A stretch of DNA of 64,000 nucleotides from Halomonas sp. KG2 (GTDB lineage Bacteria > Pseudomonadota > Gammaproteobacteria > Pseudomonadales > Halomonadaceae): contig CP098528.1 of assembly GCA_030440445.1 (NCBI GenBank), positions 558,001 to 622,000 on the forward strand. The letters are read 5' to 3'. The position numbers and the translations under genes were made by a program. Position 1 is the first letter of the stretch. Each line of letters opens with the position of its first letter. Below the pieces are notes generated by a model. The model saw only the letters and a program-made list of their open reading frames with translations, did not search any database and was not told the origin of the DNA. Of the stretch, positions 10,222-19,945 are shown one piece after another.

Positions 10222-10764
10222 ATGAATCCAAAAGTTGTTTTTCGCTGTTTCTTCATCAGTGTTTTACTTGCCGCCCCCACGCCACTTCTTCTGGCGGGGA
10301 TTGTTCATTTAACGAATGCACCGCTTGCTGAGCAGTGGCTGGCTGAGCTTGCCATCAGCGGGGTAAGTGGTGTGTATATTGCCGCTGCTCTGGGATGTTT
10401 TATTGCGTTATTTATAGGTACTTTAGCCGCTGCTGCTCTGGCGCCGCCTATGGTAGTGAAAGCTGATGTTTCTCGAACTAAATCTGCGCCGCGTCAGCCT
10501 CAAGCGGTACCTGAAGTGGAAGATGATGAAGAGGAAGATATCATCGATCCCAATGATGGTCGCGAAGAGGGCGAAGTAAAGTGGTTTAACACCAATAAAG
10601 GTTACGGCTTTATTACCCGAGATAATGGCGAGGATGTGTTTGTTCACTTTCGTGCTATTCGTGGTCGTGGCCCGCGTATGCTTGCTGAAGGACAGATTGT
10701 TCGCTATCACGTGATTAAGAATGACCGTGGCCTTCAGGCAGACGACGTTAGTATTATTGAGTAG
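10222..10764 (+). CDS. Membrane-anchored cold-shock-domain protein
   Basis: A 180-residue protein with two hydrophobic segments (about residues 5-27 and 45-72), an acidic linker rich in Asp/Glu (about 95-115), and a C-terminal cold-shock domain. The domain keeps [14 protein letters not shown] with the RNP1 aromatic residues and VFVHF for RNP2, so it should bind single-stranded RNA or DNA. It would place a nucleic-acid-binding OB fold at the cytoplasmic face of the inner membrane. The ATG at 10222 is preferred; an in-frame TTG at 10165 would add 19 residues and has an AGGA ten bases upstream. Function is unknown. Confidence 0.82.
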   Translation: MNPKVVFRCFFISVLLAAPTPLLLAGIVHLTNAPLAEQWLAELAISGVSGVYIAAALGCFIALFIGTLAAAALAPPMVVKADVSRTKSAPRQPQAVPEVEDDEEEDIIDPNDGREEGEVKWFNTNKGYGFITRDNGEDVFVHFRAIRGRGPRMLAEGQIVRYHVIKNDRGLQADDVSIIE

Positions 10765-10818
10765 TCGTTAGTAAATCGCTTTGATTGAATCGCGCTGGCA
10801 TCGTCAACTGCTGAAAAA

Positions 10819-10843
10819 CAAGACCCCGCTTAGCGGGGTCTTG
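10819..10843. terminator. Bidirectional terminator between convergent genes
   Basis: AGACCCCGC and GCGGGGTCT form a perfect nine-base stem around TTA, flanked by CA and TG that extend it, with an A run on the left. It separates the plus-strand cold-shock-domain gene from the minus-strand dap cluster and can serve both. Confidence 0.85.
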
Positions 10844-10848
10844 TGCGT

Positions 10849-11238
10849 TTAACGGCCTGAATCAGGCCATTCAATGGCTTTTTCCTGGCCCCCTGGCAAT
10901 ACCTGCCAGAAGCGGTCAGGGTCATCGCCGGGGTGCCAGCCACCTAGCGAGCAGCGCACCTCGGTCTGTAAAGCTTCGGCGGCGTGCTGAGCGCACTCTT
11001 GGTCGGTGTGCCACGGGGTGTGGTGGCTATCAAACCACAAGCTGGCAAAACCATCGGCCGCTTTGTCCACCAATAGTACGGGCACAACGTCACCTTGATG
11101 GTGGCCGCGAGTCTTCCATTTGCCCTTGCCGGCTGGGCTAAGAGGCGGCGCATCGAGAGCTTCGCTTAGCCACGCATTGAGCTTGTCTATCGCTACGCTG
11201 GCAAGGTATACCTCGATATCCGGAAACCGCTCCATCAT
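10849..11238 (-). CDS. Uncharacterised protein coupled to dapE
   Basis: A 129-residue soluble protein I do not recognise. It has no signal peptide or membrane segment. The first half resembles a small mixed alpha/beta domain ([19 protein letters not shown]), the second holds several Trp and His residues ([19 protein letters not shown]). Its ATG overlaps the dapE stop (ATGA), so it is translated with dapE and is the last gene of the dap cluster before the bidirectional terminator. A role linked to amino-acid metabolism is only a guess from position. Confidence 0.75.
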   Translation of the reverse strand: MMERFPDIEVYLASVAIDKLNAWLSEALDAPPLSPAGKGKWKTRGHHQGDVVPVLLVDKAADGFASLWFDSHHTPWHTDQECAQHAAEALQTEVRCSLGGWHPGDDPDRFWQVLPGGQEKAIEWPDSGR

Positions 11239-12407
11239 ACGCTTACCTCGTCGTCCGTTAACAAGGCTTGAAGCGTTGCCTCATAAATGCGGCTTAGTTC
11301 ATCCAAGTCACTGGCGCGCACGCGCTCATTCACTTTATGAATAGTGTCGTTAAGCGGGCCAAGCTCGACCACTTGGGCGCCAAGTGTCGCGATGAAGCGA
11401 CCATCCGAGGTGCCGCCGCTGGTCGAAAGCGCAGGGCGCTCGCCGGTAACGGCTTCTACACCGCGAATGGCAGCATCGACTAATTCGCCTTCTGCGGTCA
11501 GGAATGGTTCGCCGTTGAGCGTCCAATCAATATGGTACTCAAGGCCGTGCTTATCCAAAATCGACTCGGTGCGGCTTCTTAGCATCTCATGGGTAACTTC
11601 CGTGGAGTAGCGGAAGTTAAACACGACCTCTACTTCACCTGGAATGACGTTAGTGGCCCCGGTGCCCGCGCGAAAATTAGATATCTGGAAGCTGGTGGCA
11701 GGGAAGAAGTCATTGCCCGCATCCCAGTGCTCGTTAACCAACGCATCCAGTGCCGGCATCGCTTGGTGAATAGGGTTGCGCGCAAGGTGTGGGTAGGCCA
11801 CATGACCCTGAATCCCTTTGAGATGTAGAACGCCGCCCAATGACCCGCGGCGCCCGTTTTTAATCATATCGCCCAGCCGTGAGGTCGATGAGGGTTCACC
11901 GACAATGCAGTAGTCCAAGCGCTCGTTGCGTTCGCGTAAATGCTCAACCACTGCGCTGGTACCATCAATGGCAGGGCCTTCCTCATCGGATGTGATTAAA
12001 AACGCTATCCGGCCATCGTGCTCTGGATGGGTAGCCACAAAGCGCTCAACAGCAGTGAGCATCGCCGCTAGGCTGCCCTTCATGTCTGCGGCGCCTCGCC
12101 CACAGAGCATGCCGTGCTCATCAATACACGGCTCAAACGGTGGGAATTCCCAGTTCGTGTGGGGGCCGCTGGGCACGACGTCGGTGTGGCCAGCAAAGGC
12201 CAATACGGGGCCATGATGGCCTCTTATTGCCCAGAAGTTTTTGACATCGCCAAACGGTAGTTGCTCGATATGAAAACCGAGCGCCGTTAAGCGCTCGATC
12301 ATGAGTTCCTGGCAGCCTTCGTCATCCGGCGTTACCGACGCCCGGCTAAGTAGCTCAAACGCGAGCTGCAACGTGGGCGACAGCGTTTCAGGCTCAGTTA
12401 TGGGCAT
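11235..12407 (-). CDS. dapE: Succinyl-diaminopimelate desuccinylase
   Basis: DapE is a di-zinc M20-type hydrolase that releases succinate from N-succinyl-LL-diaminopimelate in lysine and peptidoglycan precursor synthesis. The 390-residue chain has the metal motif [11 protein letters not shown] (His74, Asp76), the catalytic [11 protein letters not shown] and the metal-binding GEPSS. The length is slightly above the E. coli enzyme (375). The gene overlaps dapD by 14 bases at its start and the unknown downstream gene by four at its stop. Confidence 0.96.
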   Translation of the reverse strand: MPITEPETLSPTLQLAFELLSRASVTPDDEGCQELMIERLTALGFHIEQLPFGDVKNFWAIRGHHGPVLAFAGHTDVVPSGPHTNWEFPPFEPCIDEHGMLCGRGAADMKGSLAAMLTAVERFVATHPEHDGRIAFLITSDEEGPAIDGTSAVVEHLRERNERLDYCIVGEPSSTSRLGDMIKNGRRGSLGGVLHLKGIQGHVAYPHLARNPIHQAMPALDALVNEHWDAGNDFFPATSFQISNFRAGTGATNVIPGEVEVVFNFRYSTEVTHEMLRSRTESILDKHGLEYHIDWTLNGEPFLTAEGELVDAAIRGVEAVTGERPALSTSGGTSDGRFIATLGAQVVELGPLNDTIHKVNERVRASDLDELSRIYEATLQALLTDDEVSV

Positions 12408-13419
12408 GCAGTGCCTCGTTCAGCGCAATGGCGCTTTTATTCGTTAGGCACTCAATACGGCCATTTTGTGAATTGCGACGCAGCAATAAGTCATCTTGGC
12501 CTGCTAACTCGCGCGCTGCCACGGTGTTAACTTCTTGTTTCTGATCGTCGAGCAGAGTAACTTTCGAACCTGCGGTAATATACAAGCCCGCTTCTACGGT
12601 GCAGCGATCACCTAGCGGAATACCGATGCCTGCATTAGCGCCAATCAGGCAGCCTTCGCCTACCTTGATAATGATATTGCCGCCGCCAGACAGCGTTCCC
12701 ATGGTGGAGCAGCCGCCGCCCAGGTCGGAGCCTTTGCCGACCATGACGCCAGCAGAAATGCGCCCTTCGATCATGCCGGGGCCTTCAGTACCTGCGTTGA
12801 AGTTGACGAAGCCTTCATGCATTACCGTGGTGCCTTCACCCAGGTAAGCGCCCAAGCGCACGCGAGCAGTGTCGCCAATGCGGATGCCGGTGGGTACCAC
12901 GTAATCGGTCATTTTGGGGAATTTATCGACGCAGTCGACTGACAGCGCGCGACCCGCTAAACGCGCTTTTAGGCGGCGGGCGGGCAGCTCTTCGATATCA
13001 ATCGCGCCTTCGTTGGTCCAGGCGATGTTGCGCAGCAGGCCAAACATTCCCGTCAGATCCAAGCCGTGAGGCTTCACTAAGCGGTGAGAAAGTAAGTGCA
13101 GCTTTAAGTAAACTTCAGGAACGGTTTGCGGTGCCTGATCGCTTTCTAAAAACATCGCGACCAGAGGGCGATGGCTGGCGGCGAGTGATTCGGCGAGTGC
13201 TGCCTGCTCAGGGTGACCAGCCGCTTCCAATGCTTTGGCCAAGCGCGTGCAATCTTCGGGCAGGAAACTGATTGCCGTATTGCCAGCGGGGGCGTCTAAC
13301 GCCTCTTTGGCTGCGGCTACCAAGCTGTCTGCAGGATTAAACAGTGGTGCTGGGTAGTAGATTTCTAACCAGTCGCCCTGGGTGTTTTGGGTGCCGATTC
13401 CAAGCGCGAAGCTCAGCAT
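12394..13419 (-). CDS. dapD: Tetrahydrodipicolinate N-succinyltransferase, long form
   Basis: A 341-residue DapD of the longer type found in pseudomonads, not the 274-residue E. coli type. It transfers succinyl from succinyl-CoA to tetrahydrodipicolinate. The second half holds the left-handed beta-helix hexapeptide repeats, for example [20 protein letters not shown] and [20 protein letters not shown]. It lies between yffB and dapE in a single transcription unit. Confidence 0.95.
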   Translation of the reverse strand: MLSFALGIGTQNTQGDWLEIYYPAPLFNPADSLVAAAKEALDAPAGNTAISFLPEDCTRLAKALEAAGHPEQAALAESLAASHRPLVAMFLESDQAPQTVPEVYLKLHLLSHRLVKPHGLDLTGMFGLLRNIAWTNEGAIDIEELPARRLKARLAGRALSVDCVDKFPKMTDYVVPTGIRIGDTARVRLGAYLGEGTTVMHEGFVNFNAGTEGPGMIEGRISAGVMVGKGSDLGGGCSTMGTLSGGGNIIIKVGEGCLIGANAGIGIPLGDRCTVEAGLYITAGSKVTLLDDQKQEVNTVAARELAGQDDLLLRRNSQNGRIECLTNKSAIALNEALHAHN

Positions 13420-13476
13420 AACGCGTCTTCCTTTAAAGTTTTGAATAACAATCAGTTGTTAGGATTCAGTGGCGTG

Positions 13477-13824
13477 TTAGCCGCTGAGAGAGTCGTAATC
13501 GCCGTCGCGGTAGCCCACTAAAATAGTGTCGTCATCAACTTCTAGCAGTGGTCTTTTGAGCAGCGTGGGCTGTTCAAGCACTAGCCTGCGGGCAGACGTA
13601 GCATCCAGGCTGTCTTTTTCTTCCTGGGGTAAGTCACGCCATGTTTTGCTGCGCTTATTAAGCGCTTCTAATAGCGGTACGCGCTCAAGAATGTGCTCAA
13701 GTAAGCCGGCTGAAAGACCATCTTTACGCAGGTCATGGGTCTTGAAAGGGATGCCTTTCTCTTCAAGTACGTTGCGTGCTTTGCGGCAGGTGTCGCATGT
13801 GTTGATGATATAGAGTGTCAGCAT
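13477..13824 (-). CDS. yffB: ArsC/Spx-family protein, YffB-like
   Basis: A 115-residue thioredoxin-fold protein of the arsenate reductase-like/Spx family. The Cys pair CDTC is at residues 10-13 and the family's RKDGLS segment near 33-39 follows. E. coli YffB, next to dapE there, is reported to be a glutathione-dependent thiol protein of unclear function, and the dap neighbourhood is conserved here. An arsenate reductase role is unlikely from context. Confidence 0.88.
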   Translation of the reverse strand: MLTLYIINTCDTCRKARNVLEEKGIPFKTHDLRKDGLSAGLLEHILERVPLLEALNKRSKTWRDLPQEEKDSLDATSARRLVLEQPTLLKRPLLEVDDDTILVGYRDGDYDSLSG

Positions 13825-13852
13825 ATAACCTCCTTAAACAAGTCTACGGTGT

Positions 13853-15049
13853 CTAGCCGCGCTCAAGCAGTTGACGAAGTCGCTCAGCTGCTTCGAGGGT
13901 GGGGGCAAGCTCCGCCACTAATGCTAAACGTAGTCGACCCGAACCGGGGTTATGGCCATTTTTCCCTGGGCGGCCCATGAGGCTGCCAGGTAACACGCTG
14001 ACGTGTTGCTCACTAAATAGCCGCTGAGTAAAGGCGATGTCATCGCTGTCGGGCACTGCTGGCCACAGGTAAAAGCTAGCTTCTGGCGTAGGGAAGTCCA
14101 TTACGGGTGCCAGAACGTTGGTGACAGCGCTAAATTTTTCGCGATAAGCGTCCCGGTTGGCACGTACGTGGGTTTCATCCTGCCAAGCGGCGATAGAGGC
14201 GTGCTGAAGCGGCAGCGACATTGCACAGCCGTGATAGGTGCGGTAGCGCTTAAACGGCGCGAGAAGATTCGCGTCACCCGCTATAAAGCCGGAGCGTAGC
14301 CCGGGCAGGTTAGAGCGCTTAGATAGCGAATGAAACACTACGCAGCGTTGATAATCGTCGCGTCCAAGCTCTGCACAGGCTTGCAGCAGGCCGGGAGGGG
14401 GCGTGCTTTCATCTAGGTATAGCTCTGAGTAGCACTCATCGGAGGCGATGATGAAGTCGTGTTCATCGGCCAGGGCGATGAGCTCCTTGAATTCAGCAAG
14501 TGGCGTGACAGCCCCTGTGGGGTTGCCTGGTGAGCAAATGAATACCATTTGTACATCGCGCCAGGTCGCCGCGCTCACGGCCGAAAAATCAGGGCGAAAA
14601 CCGTTGTCAGCCGTGCAATCCAAATAGAGCGGCTCGCCGCCTGCCAGTAGTGTGGCCCCTTCATAAATTTGATAGAAGGGATTGGGAACAGTCACCTTAG
14701 CGGGACGCTGGCGATCCAAGGCGGCTTGCACAAAGGCAAAAATTGCTTCGCGGGTGCCGTTAACGGGGAGTACTTGCTGTTCGGCATCTAGCCCGGCAAG
14801 CGAAAAACGTTGGGTTGCCCAGCGGGCAATTGTTTCGCGTAGGGCGGGTAGGCCGTTGGTTGCCGGGTAGCGAGCCATCTCTAATTGATGGGCAATCAGC
14901 GCCTCTAGTGCCCCTGCGTAAGGGGCGTGTTGAGGCTCCCCAATGGTGAGGGGAATATGGTCAAGCCCCGCCGGTGGCACAAGCGCTGCCTTTAGGGCGG
15001 CTAGCTTTTCAAACGGATAGGGGTGCAGAAGGTTTAGATCAGGATTCAT
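13853..15049 (-). CDS. dapC: Succinyldiaminopimelate transaminase
   Basis: A 398-residue fold-type I PLP aminotransferase. Visible marks are the CSPGNPTG motif near residue 173, the PLP-facing SDECYSELY near 203 and the Schiff-base lysine in HSLSKRSNLPGLR. DapC converts N-succinyl-2-amino-6-ketopimelate to N-succinyl-diaminopimelate with glutamate. The specific assignment rests on its position directly before yffB-dapD-dapE, which completes the succinylase branch apart from dapA/B. Confidence 0.92.
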   Translation of the reverse strand: MNPDLNLLHPYPFEKLAALKAALVPPAGLDHIPLTIGEPQHAPYAGALEALIAHQLEMARYPATNGLPALRETIARWATQRFSLAGLDAEQQVLPVNGTREAIFAFVQAALDRQRPAKVTVPNPFYQIYEGATLLAGGEPLYLDCTADNGFRPDFSAVSAATWRDVQMVFICSPGNPTGAVTPLAEFKELIALADEHDFIIASDECYSELYLDESTPPPGLLQACAELGRDDYQRCVVFHSLSKRSNLPGLRSGFIAGDANLLAPFKRYRTYHGCAMSLPLQHASIAAWQDETHVRANRDAYREKFSAVTNVLAPVMDFPTPEASFYLWPAVPDSDDIAFTQRLFSEQHVSVLPGSLMGRPGKNGHNPGSGRLRLALVAELAPTLEAAERLRQLLERG

Positions 15050-15176
15050 GGCATGTCCGTTGATAGCCTAAAGGCGGTGCTGGATGTCTGTAAAAACGGC
15101 CAACTAAACCGCCGATTATAGGCAACCCCTGGTGCCACCTCAAACTTAACCACCAAGGCGTCGCTCATTTAAACGC

Positions 15177-17852
15177 TTACACGCCTAATACTTCGATAAG
15201 CCGTTCGCGAAGCTGCTGTTGCCGTTCTGGATCGGTGAGAGGCTCACCCGCTTTCGTGGTGATAAAGAAAACGTCTTCAACCCGTTCCCCCAGCGTGGCA
15301 ATTTTCGCAGCCGATAAGGCAATGTCCTGTTCCATGAAAATACGCCCGACACGAGCCAGCAGGCCAGGGCGGTCTGGGGCAGTTAGCTCTAGCAGCGTAC
15401 GTTCGTTGGCTGGGTCCTGCTCAATGACCACCTCGGTGGGTACTTTGAAGTGCTTAAGCTGGCGCGGTGTGTGGCGCGTGACGATCTCTGGATAGTCATC
15501 CGGATCGTCCAGCTCTTCGACGAGGTGCCGACGCATCTCCTCAATATGCTCAGGGTCACGGATAGGTTGGCCGTAATGATCTAGCACAATAAACGTATTT
15601 AGCGTCCAGTCATTGTGCGAGGTGGCGATGCGGGCATCATGGATAGATAGACCAAGCTGCTCCATGGCGGCGGCGGTCGCGGCAAATAGGTCGTCTACCG
15701 AGCGGGTGTGGATAAAGACCTTGGTGCCGCCTTCGGCCATATCGGCGGTGGGTGCGCTAATTAAGACCAGTGGCAAAACAGACGGCTGGTGGGCAAGAAT
15801 GCCTTGGGTCTGCCAGACAATTTCGCTGGGGGCGTACTGAAGGAAATAGTCTTCGCCGAGGGACTCCCACAGTTGATCAATCTGAGCGCTGTCTACGCCG
15901 ACTGTTTGCAGTAACGAACGGGCTTCAGTACGGGTTTCGCGCACCCAATCATCTCGGTCAGGCGGGTTTTTTAGCCCTCGTCTCAGTGCTCGCTTGGTTT
16001 CAGCATGAAGCTGGCGCAACAGCGACGCACGCCAACCGTTCCACAGAGTGGGGTTGGTCGCATTGATGTCGGCAACGGTGAGCACATAGAGATAGTCTAA
16101 GCGGGTCTCGTCGCGCACCGTTAGAGCGAAGTCGCGAATCACGTCGGGATCGCTAATGTCGCGCTTCTGGGCGGTCATAGACATCAACAGGTGATGCTCC
16201 ACCAGCCAGCGCAGTAAGTTGGTATCGTGTTGGGAGACGTGGTGACGGTGGCAGAATTGCTCAACATCGCGTGCACCAATCTCAGAATGATCGCCGCCGC
16301 GGCCCTTGCCAACATCGTGAAACAGTCCTGCAATCCACAGCAGATCCATTTTAGGCAGTTGATGAATCAGCGTGGCTGCGACGGGGAAGTCGTCTTTGGC
16401 ATCCGGTTTGCGAAAACCGTGTAAAAACTTCAGTAAGCGCAGGGTGTGGGCGTCTACCGTGTAAATGTGGAATAGGTCGTGTTGCATCAACCCGACCGCG
16501 CGACCAAATTCTGGCAGATACTTGCCCAAGATGCCGTAACGGTTCATGCGCCTTAATTGGCGTGGAACATTGCCGGGGGCCCGCAAAATGGACATGAATA
16601 GCCGCTGATGGCGAGGGTCTTCGCGGTAGTGGTCATCAATTTGATGGCGATGGTCGCGGATCAGGCGAATGGTGTCGGCGCGTACCCCTTCTATTTCCGG
16701 GTGCTTTGCCATCAGCAGAAACAGTTCCAGCATGGCCGCCGGTCGCTCACGAAACAGATTGCGTGAGCGCGCTTGGATGTAGCCGCCTTTGGTTTCGAAA
16801 CGCTCGTTCAGCTTAACGGTTTCCAAGGCTTCTTTGCCGCGTAGGATGACCTCATCAAAGTGCTGTAATAGCATGTCGTTAAGCCCGGCCAGGGCGGTCA
16901 CATGCCGATAGTAACGCTTCATGAACTGTTCAACTGCTAAGCGCTCAGGGGTATCCCTAAAGCCAAACATTTCGGCAATGGTACGTTGGTGATCAAACAG
17001 CAATCGATCTTCGGCGCGGCCTGTTAGCATGTGCAGGGCATAACGCACCTGCCATAAAAAGGCTTGGCCCTGGCTTAGAATGCGCAGTTCGGCATCGTTC
17101 ATAAAGCCATTCGCGACGATGTCAGCATAGTGCTCAGTGTCGAAATGGCGTTTCGCTACCCAGCCAATCATTTGAATATCACGTAGGCCGCCTGGAGAGC
17201 TTTTCAGGTTTGGCTCTAGGTGGTATTCCGAGTTGTTGTAGCGATAGTGGCGGGCAATTTGTTCTTGCCACTTTGCTTCGAAAAAACGGTCAGCAGGCCA
17301 AATATGCTCGGCGCTAAGGCGTTCACGCATCTTTTGGCGAAGATGTTCGGGCCCAGAAATGAGTCGCGATTCCAAGAGGTTGGTCATCACGGTGACATCG
17401 GCTTCAGCTTCCCGCTCACAGTCATTAAGCGAGCGCACGCTATGGCCGATCTCAAGACCGATATCCCATAAGAAGGTAATGAAAGCGCTTAACGACTCGC
17501 GATAAGGGGTGTCATCATCATGCTCCAGCAGCAGCAGGAGGTCGATGTCTGAGTGCGGGTGTAGCTCGCCCCGGCCGTAACCACCCACGGCCACCAGGGC
17601 AACGCCATCGTCAGGCCAGTCATGCTGCGCCCAGGCGATGGCTAGCAGCTGATCCAGATACCACGCTCGCCCGCGGACTAGGTCGCGTATATCAGCCCCG
17701 GAACGAAACTGCTCATCCAGCTTGGCTTGTAGCTCCCGAAGCGCCGCTTTAAACGGCGCAATAGGAGAGCGTGATCCGGCGAGTTCGGTGCGAAACATGG
17801 CGAGATCGTACAGCGTGGTGTCCGGCTCGAACCGGTAGTGATGAAGAAGCAT
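15177..17852 (-). CDS. glnD: [Protein-PII] uridylyltransferase/uridylyl-removing enzyme
   Basis: An 891-residue GlnD that uridylylates PII when glutamine is low and removes UMP when it is high. The nucleotidyltransferase motif GGYGRGELHPHSDIDLL is at about 90-106; the HD hydrolase motif GLFHDVGKGRGGDHSEIGA is in the middle; two C-terminal ACT domains end the chain (the second around TAPDRPGLLARVGRIF). All domains are intact. The start codon overlaps the last base of the map stop (TGATG), so map-glnD are coupled, an order known in gammaproteobacteria. Confidence 0.97.
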   Translation of the reverse strand: MLLHHYRFEPDTTLYDLAMFRTELAGSRSPIAPFKAALRELQAKLDEQFRSGADIRDLVRGRAWYLDQLLAIAWAQHDWPDDGVALVAVGGYGRGELHPHSDIDLLLLLEHDDDTPYRESLSAFITFLWDIGLEIGHSVRSLNDCEREAEADVTVMTNLLESRLISGPEHLRQKMRERLSAEHIWPADRFFEAKWQEQIARHYRYNNSEYHLEPNLKSSPGGLRDIQMIGWVAKRHFDTEHYADIVANGFMNDAELRILSQGQAFLWQVRYALHMLTGRAEDRLLFDHQRTIAEMFGFRDTPERLAVEQFMKRYYRHVTALAGLNDMLLQHFDEVILRGKEALETVKLNERFETKGGYIQARSRNLFRERPAAMLELFLLMAKHPEIEGVRADTIRLIRDHRHQIDDHYREDPRHQRLFMSILRAPGNVPRQLRRMNRYGILGKYLPEFGRAVGLMQHDLFHIYTVDAHTLRLLKFLHGFRKPDAKDDFPVAATLIHQLPKMDLLWIAGLFHDVGKGRGGDHSEIGARDVEQFCHRHHVSQHDTNLLRWLVEHHLLMSMTAQKRDISDPDVIRDFALTVRDETRLDYLYVLTVADINATNPTLWNGWRASLLRQLHAETKRALRRGLKNPPDRDDWVRETRTEARSLLQTVGVDSAQIDQLWESLGEDYFLQYAPSEIVWQTQGILAHQPSVLPLVLISAPTADMAEGGTKVFIHTRSVDDLFAATAAAMEQLGLSIHDARIATSHNDWTLNTFIVLDHYGQPIRDPEHIEEMRRHLVEELDDPDDYPEIVTRHTPRQLKHFKVPTEVVIEQDPANERTLLELTAPDRPGLLARVGRIFMEQDIALSAAKIATLGERVEDVFFITTKAGEPLTDPERQQQLRERLIEVLGV

Positions 17853-18643
17853 CAGCGATTTAGAAAACTGAAGTCTTCGTCGCTGCGTGCTGTCAGCACG
17901 TCAACACCGGTTTCTGTGACCAGTAGCGTGTGCTCCCACTGGGCAGATAAGCTTCGATCCTTAGTGACCGCTGTCCAACCATCGCGTAGCACCTTGGTTT
18001 TATAGCCGCCTACGTTAATCATTGGTTCGATTGTAAAACACATGCCGGCTTCCAGCGGGATGTCGGCATCGGGTGCATAGCCATCATAGTGAAGAAACTG
18101 CGGATCTTCGTGGAAATCGGCGCCGATGCCGTGGCCGCAGAAGTCGCGCACTACGGAGTAGCCGTGTGCTTCAGCATGTTGCTGAATAACGCGGGCAAGT
18201 TCCGAAAGGTGTACGCCTGGCTTTACTAGCTCAATGCTTTTGTACAGGCACTCTTGAGTGATACGGCATAAGCGCTCGCCCTGGATCGTATCGCCGATGA
18301 CGAACATCACGCTGGAATCACCGTGGTAGCCGTCAGTCGTTTTGACGGTGATATCCAAATTCATGATATCGCCGTTCTTCAATTTTTTGGCATCATCAGG
18401 AATGCCATGACAGACCACGTGATTGATTGATGTACAGGTCGCTTTCGGAAAACCGTGGTAGTTCAGCGGGGCAGGTGTAGAGCCCAAATTATTAACAATA
18501 AAATCGTGGCACAGGCGATCAATTTCACCCGTAGAGATCCCCGCCTTGATGTGGGGGGTGATCATTTCAATGACGCTGGCGGCTTGGCGCCCGGCTTCAC
18601 GCATTTTCTCGATTTCAGAAGGCGTCTTGATAGGAACGTTCAT
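17852..18643 (-). CDS. map: Methionine aminopeptidase, type I
   Basis: A 263-residue type I MetAP that removes the initiator methionine from nascent proteins. The five metal ligands can be placed: Asp in NLDITVK, Asp in YHGDSSVMF, His in GHGIGADFHEDP, Glu in FTIEPMINVG and Glu in SAQWEHTLLVT. There is no N-terminal zinc-finger extension. It is divergent from rpsB across a 334-base gap, the map/rpsB arrangement conserved in gammaproteobacteria. Confidence 0.97.
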   Translation of the reverse strand: MNVPIKTPSEIEKMREAGRQAASVIEMITPHIKAGISTGEIDRLCHDFIVNNLGSTPAPLNYHGFPKATCTSINHVVCHGIPDDAKKLKNGDIMNLDITVKTTDGYHGDSSVMFVIGDTIQGERLCRITQECLYKSIELVKPGVHLSELARVIQQHAEAHGYSVVRDFCGHGIGADFHEDPQFLHYDGYAPDADIPLEAGMCFTIEPMINVGGYKTKVLRDGWTAVTKDRSLSAQWEHTLLVTETGVDVLTARSDEDFSFLNR

Positions 18644-18746
18644 GAATTCTCGATGTGGGTTCTAAAGTAAGTGGTGAACGGCAATGGTGAGCGGTAAATT
18701 AAGACCGTTACATGCGCTGTGACTTCATCTTGGTAATGATCTATGG

Positions 18747-18977
18747 TATAAAGCCGCGCGCTTTCCTGCAATCGCCATCCGATGCTTCTTTGTCAGTTGG
18801 TCATCTGCAGAAAGGCTATTTAAACGTAATGCAGAAATCTGTGTTACTAAACAGCAAGCCTTGAAAACACACATGCACCGGCACATGGTCCCGGGTGCCG
18901 CTGGCAGCGTCTGACGATGCCACTGGTCGGATCCATGGGGTGCGTGGAGGCCTAACCCGAGTTTCAGGAGTTTTATC
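18747..18977 (+). promoter_or_regulatory. rpsB promoter -10 region and long structured leader
   Basis: TATAAA at 18747-18752 is followed directly by a very GC-rich discriminator (GCCGCGCGC, 18753-18761), the signature of promoters repressed by the stringent response. No good -35 is seen at 17 bases. The transcript would carry a leader of about 215 bases. In it CGGCAC (18878-18883) and GTGCCG (18894-18899) can form a hairpin, and more GC-rich pairings follow. In E. coli the rpsB leader binds S2 for feedback control; a similar role is inferred here. The rest of the map-rpsB gap shows no gene. Confidence 0.5.
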
Positions 18978-19727
18978 ATGTCTCACGTTAATATGCGTGA
19001 CCTGCTGAAAGCAGGTGCTCACTTCGGTCACCAAACTAAGTACTGGAATCCGAAGATGGGTAAATTCATCTTCGGCGCGCGCAACAAGATTCATATCATC
19101 AACCTCGAGCACACTTTGCCGGCGCTGAACGAAGCGATCGGCGTGGTTGAGAAGATGGCGGCATCCAACAACAAAATTTTGTTTGTTGGCACCAAGCGCA
19201 GCGCTAGCAAGATCATCAAGGAAGAAGCAAACCGCGTTAACCAGCCGTTCGTCAACCATCGCTGGTTGGGTGGTATGCTGACTAACTTCAAGACCATTCG
19301 TCAGTCCATCAAGCGTCTGCGTGATCTTGAAACCATGCGCGAAGACGGCACGTTCGAGAAGCTGACCAAGAAAGAAGTCTTGATGGCAACTCGCGAGCAA
19401 GAGAAGCTTGAGCGTTCTATCGGTGGTATCAAGAACATGGGCGGCCTTCCTGACGCGCTGTTCGTTATCGATGTTGACCACGAGCGCATCGCGATCAACG
19501 AAGCCAACAAACTGGGTATTCCGGTTATTGGTGTGGTAGATACCAACTCAAACCCAGATGGCGTTGATTACGTGATCCCGGGTAACGACGACTCCATCCG
19601 CGCTATTCAGATCTACGTGAAAGCAATTGCTGACGCGTGTGGTCGTGCAAAAGAAGGTCGTCCGGAAGAGTTTGTTGAAGTGACTGAAGAAGCCGCTTCT
19701 GCCGACACTGACGCTGCTGCCGAGTAA
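18978..19727 (+). CDS. rpsB: 30S ribosomal protein S2
   Basis: A 249-residue S2 with the hallmark start [20 protein letters not shown], the central [14 protein letters not shown] and the [18 protein letters not shown] segment. It joins the small subunit late in assembly and is needed for S1 binding. The tail after residue 230 is acidic and Ala-rich. CAGGAG precedes the ATG. It heads the rpsB-tsf-pyrH-frr block and is followed by a terminator that would reduce read-through into tsf. Confidence 0.98.
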   Translation: MSHVNMRDLLKAGAHFGHQTKYWNPKMGKFIFGARNKIHIINLEHTLPALNEAIGVVEKMAASNNKILFVGTKRSASKIIKEEANRVNQPFVNHRWLGGMLTNFKTIRQSIKRLRDLETMREDGTFEKLTKKEVLMATREQEKLERSIGGIKNMGGLPDALFVIDVDHERIAINEANKLGIPVIGVVDTNSNPDGVDYVIPGNDDSIRAIQIYVKAIADACGRAKEGRPEEFVEVTEEAASADTDAAAE

Positions 19728-19772
19728 CGGTTGCAGTGGTGCGGCGGCCAGATAAGCCGCATCATGTTTAAG

Positions 19773-19796
19773 AGGGGGCCTTATGCCCCCTTTTTC
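19773..19796 (+). terminator. Terminator between rpsB and tsf
   Basis: AGGGGGC and GCCCCCT pair around CTTAT and are followed by a T run. In E. coli a similar hairpin lies between rpsB and tsf and is only partly efficient; the same partial uncoupling is likely here. Confidence 0.85.
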
Positions 19797-19945
19797 CCGC
19801 TTTGAGTTCGCTCAAGTGGGCCGATTATGCCGGACGCTTAATGCCGGCGAATGCTCTACAAAGTGATACGCAACGGTCATCTACCGAGCCTATACTCTGT
19901 AGCGCGTTTAACTTTCAGCTAGAACCATTTCCGAGGTGAAAACTC

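Noticed and set aside
18816..19481. 221-codon minus-strand frame across rpsB and its leader
   Set aside because: Antisense to rpsB, with composition of a shadow frame and no protein likeness.
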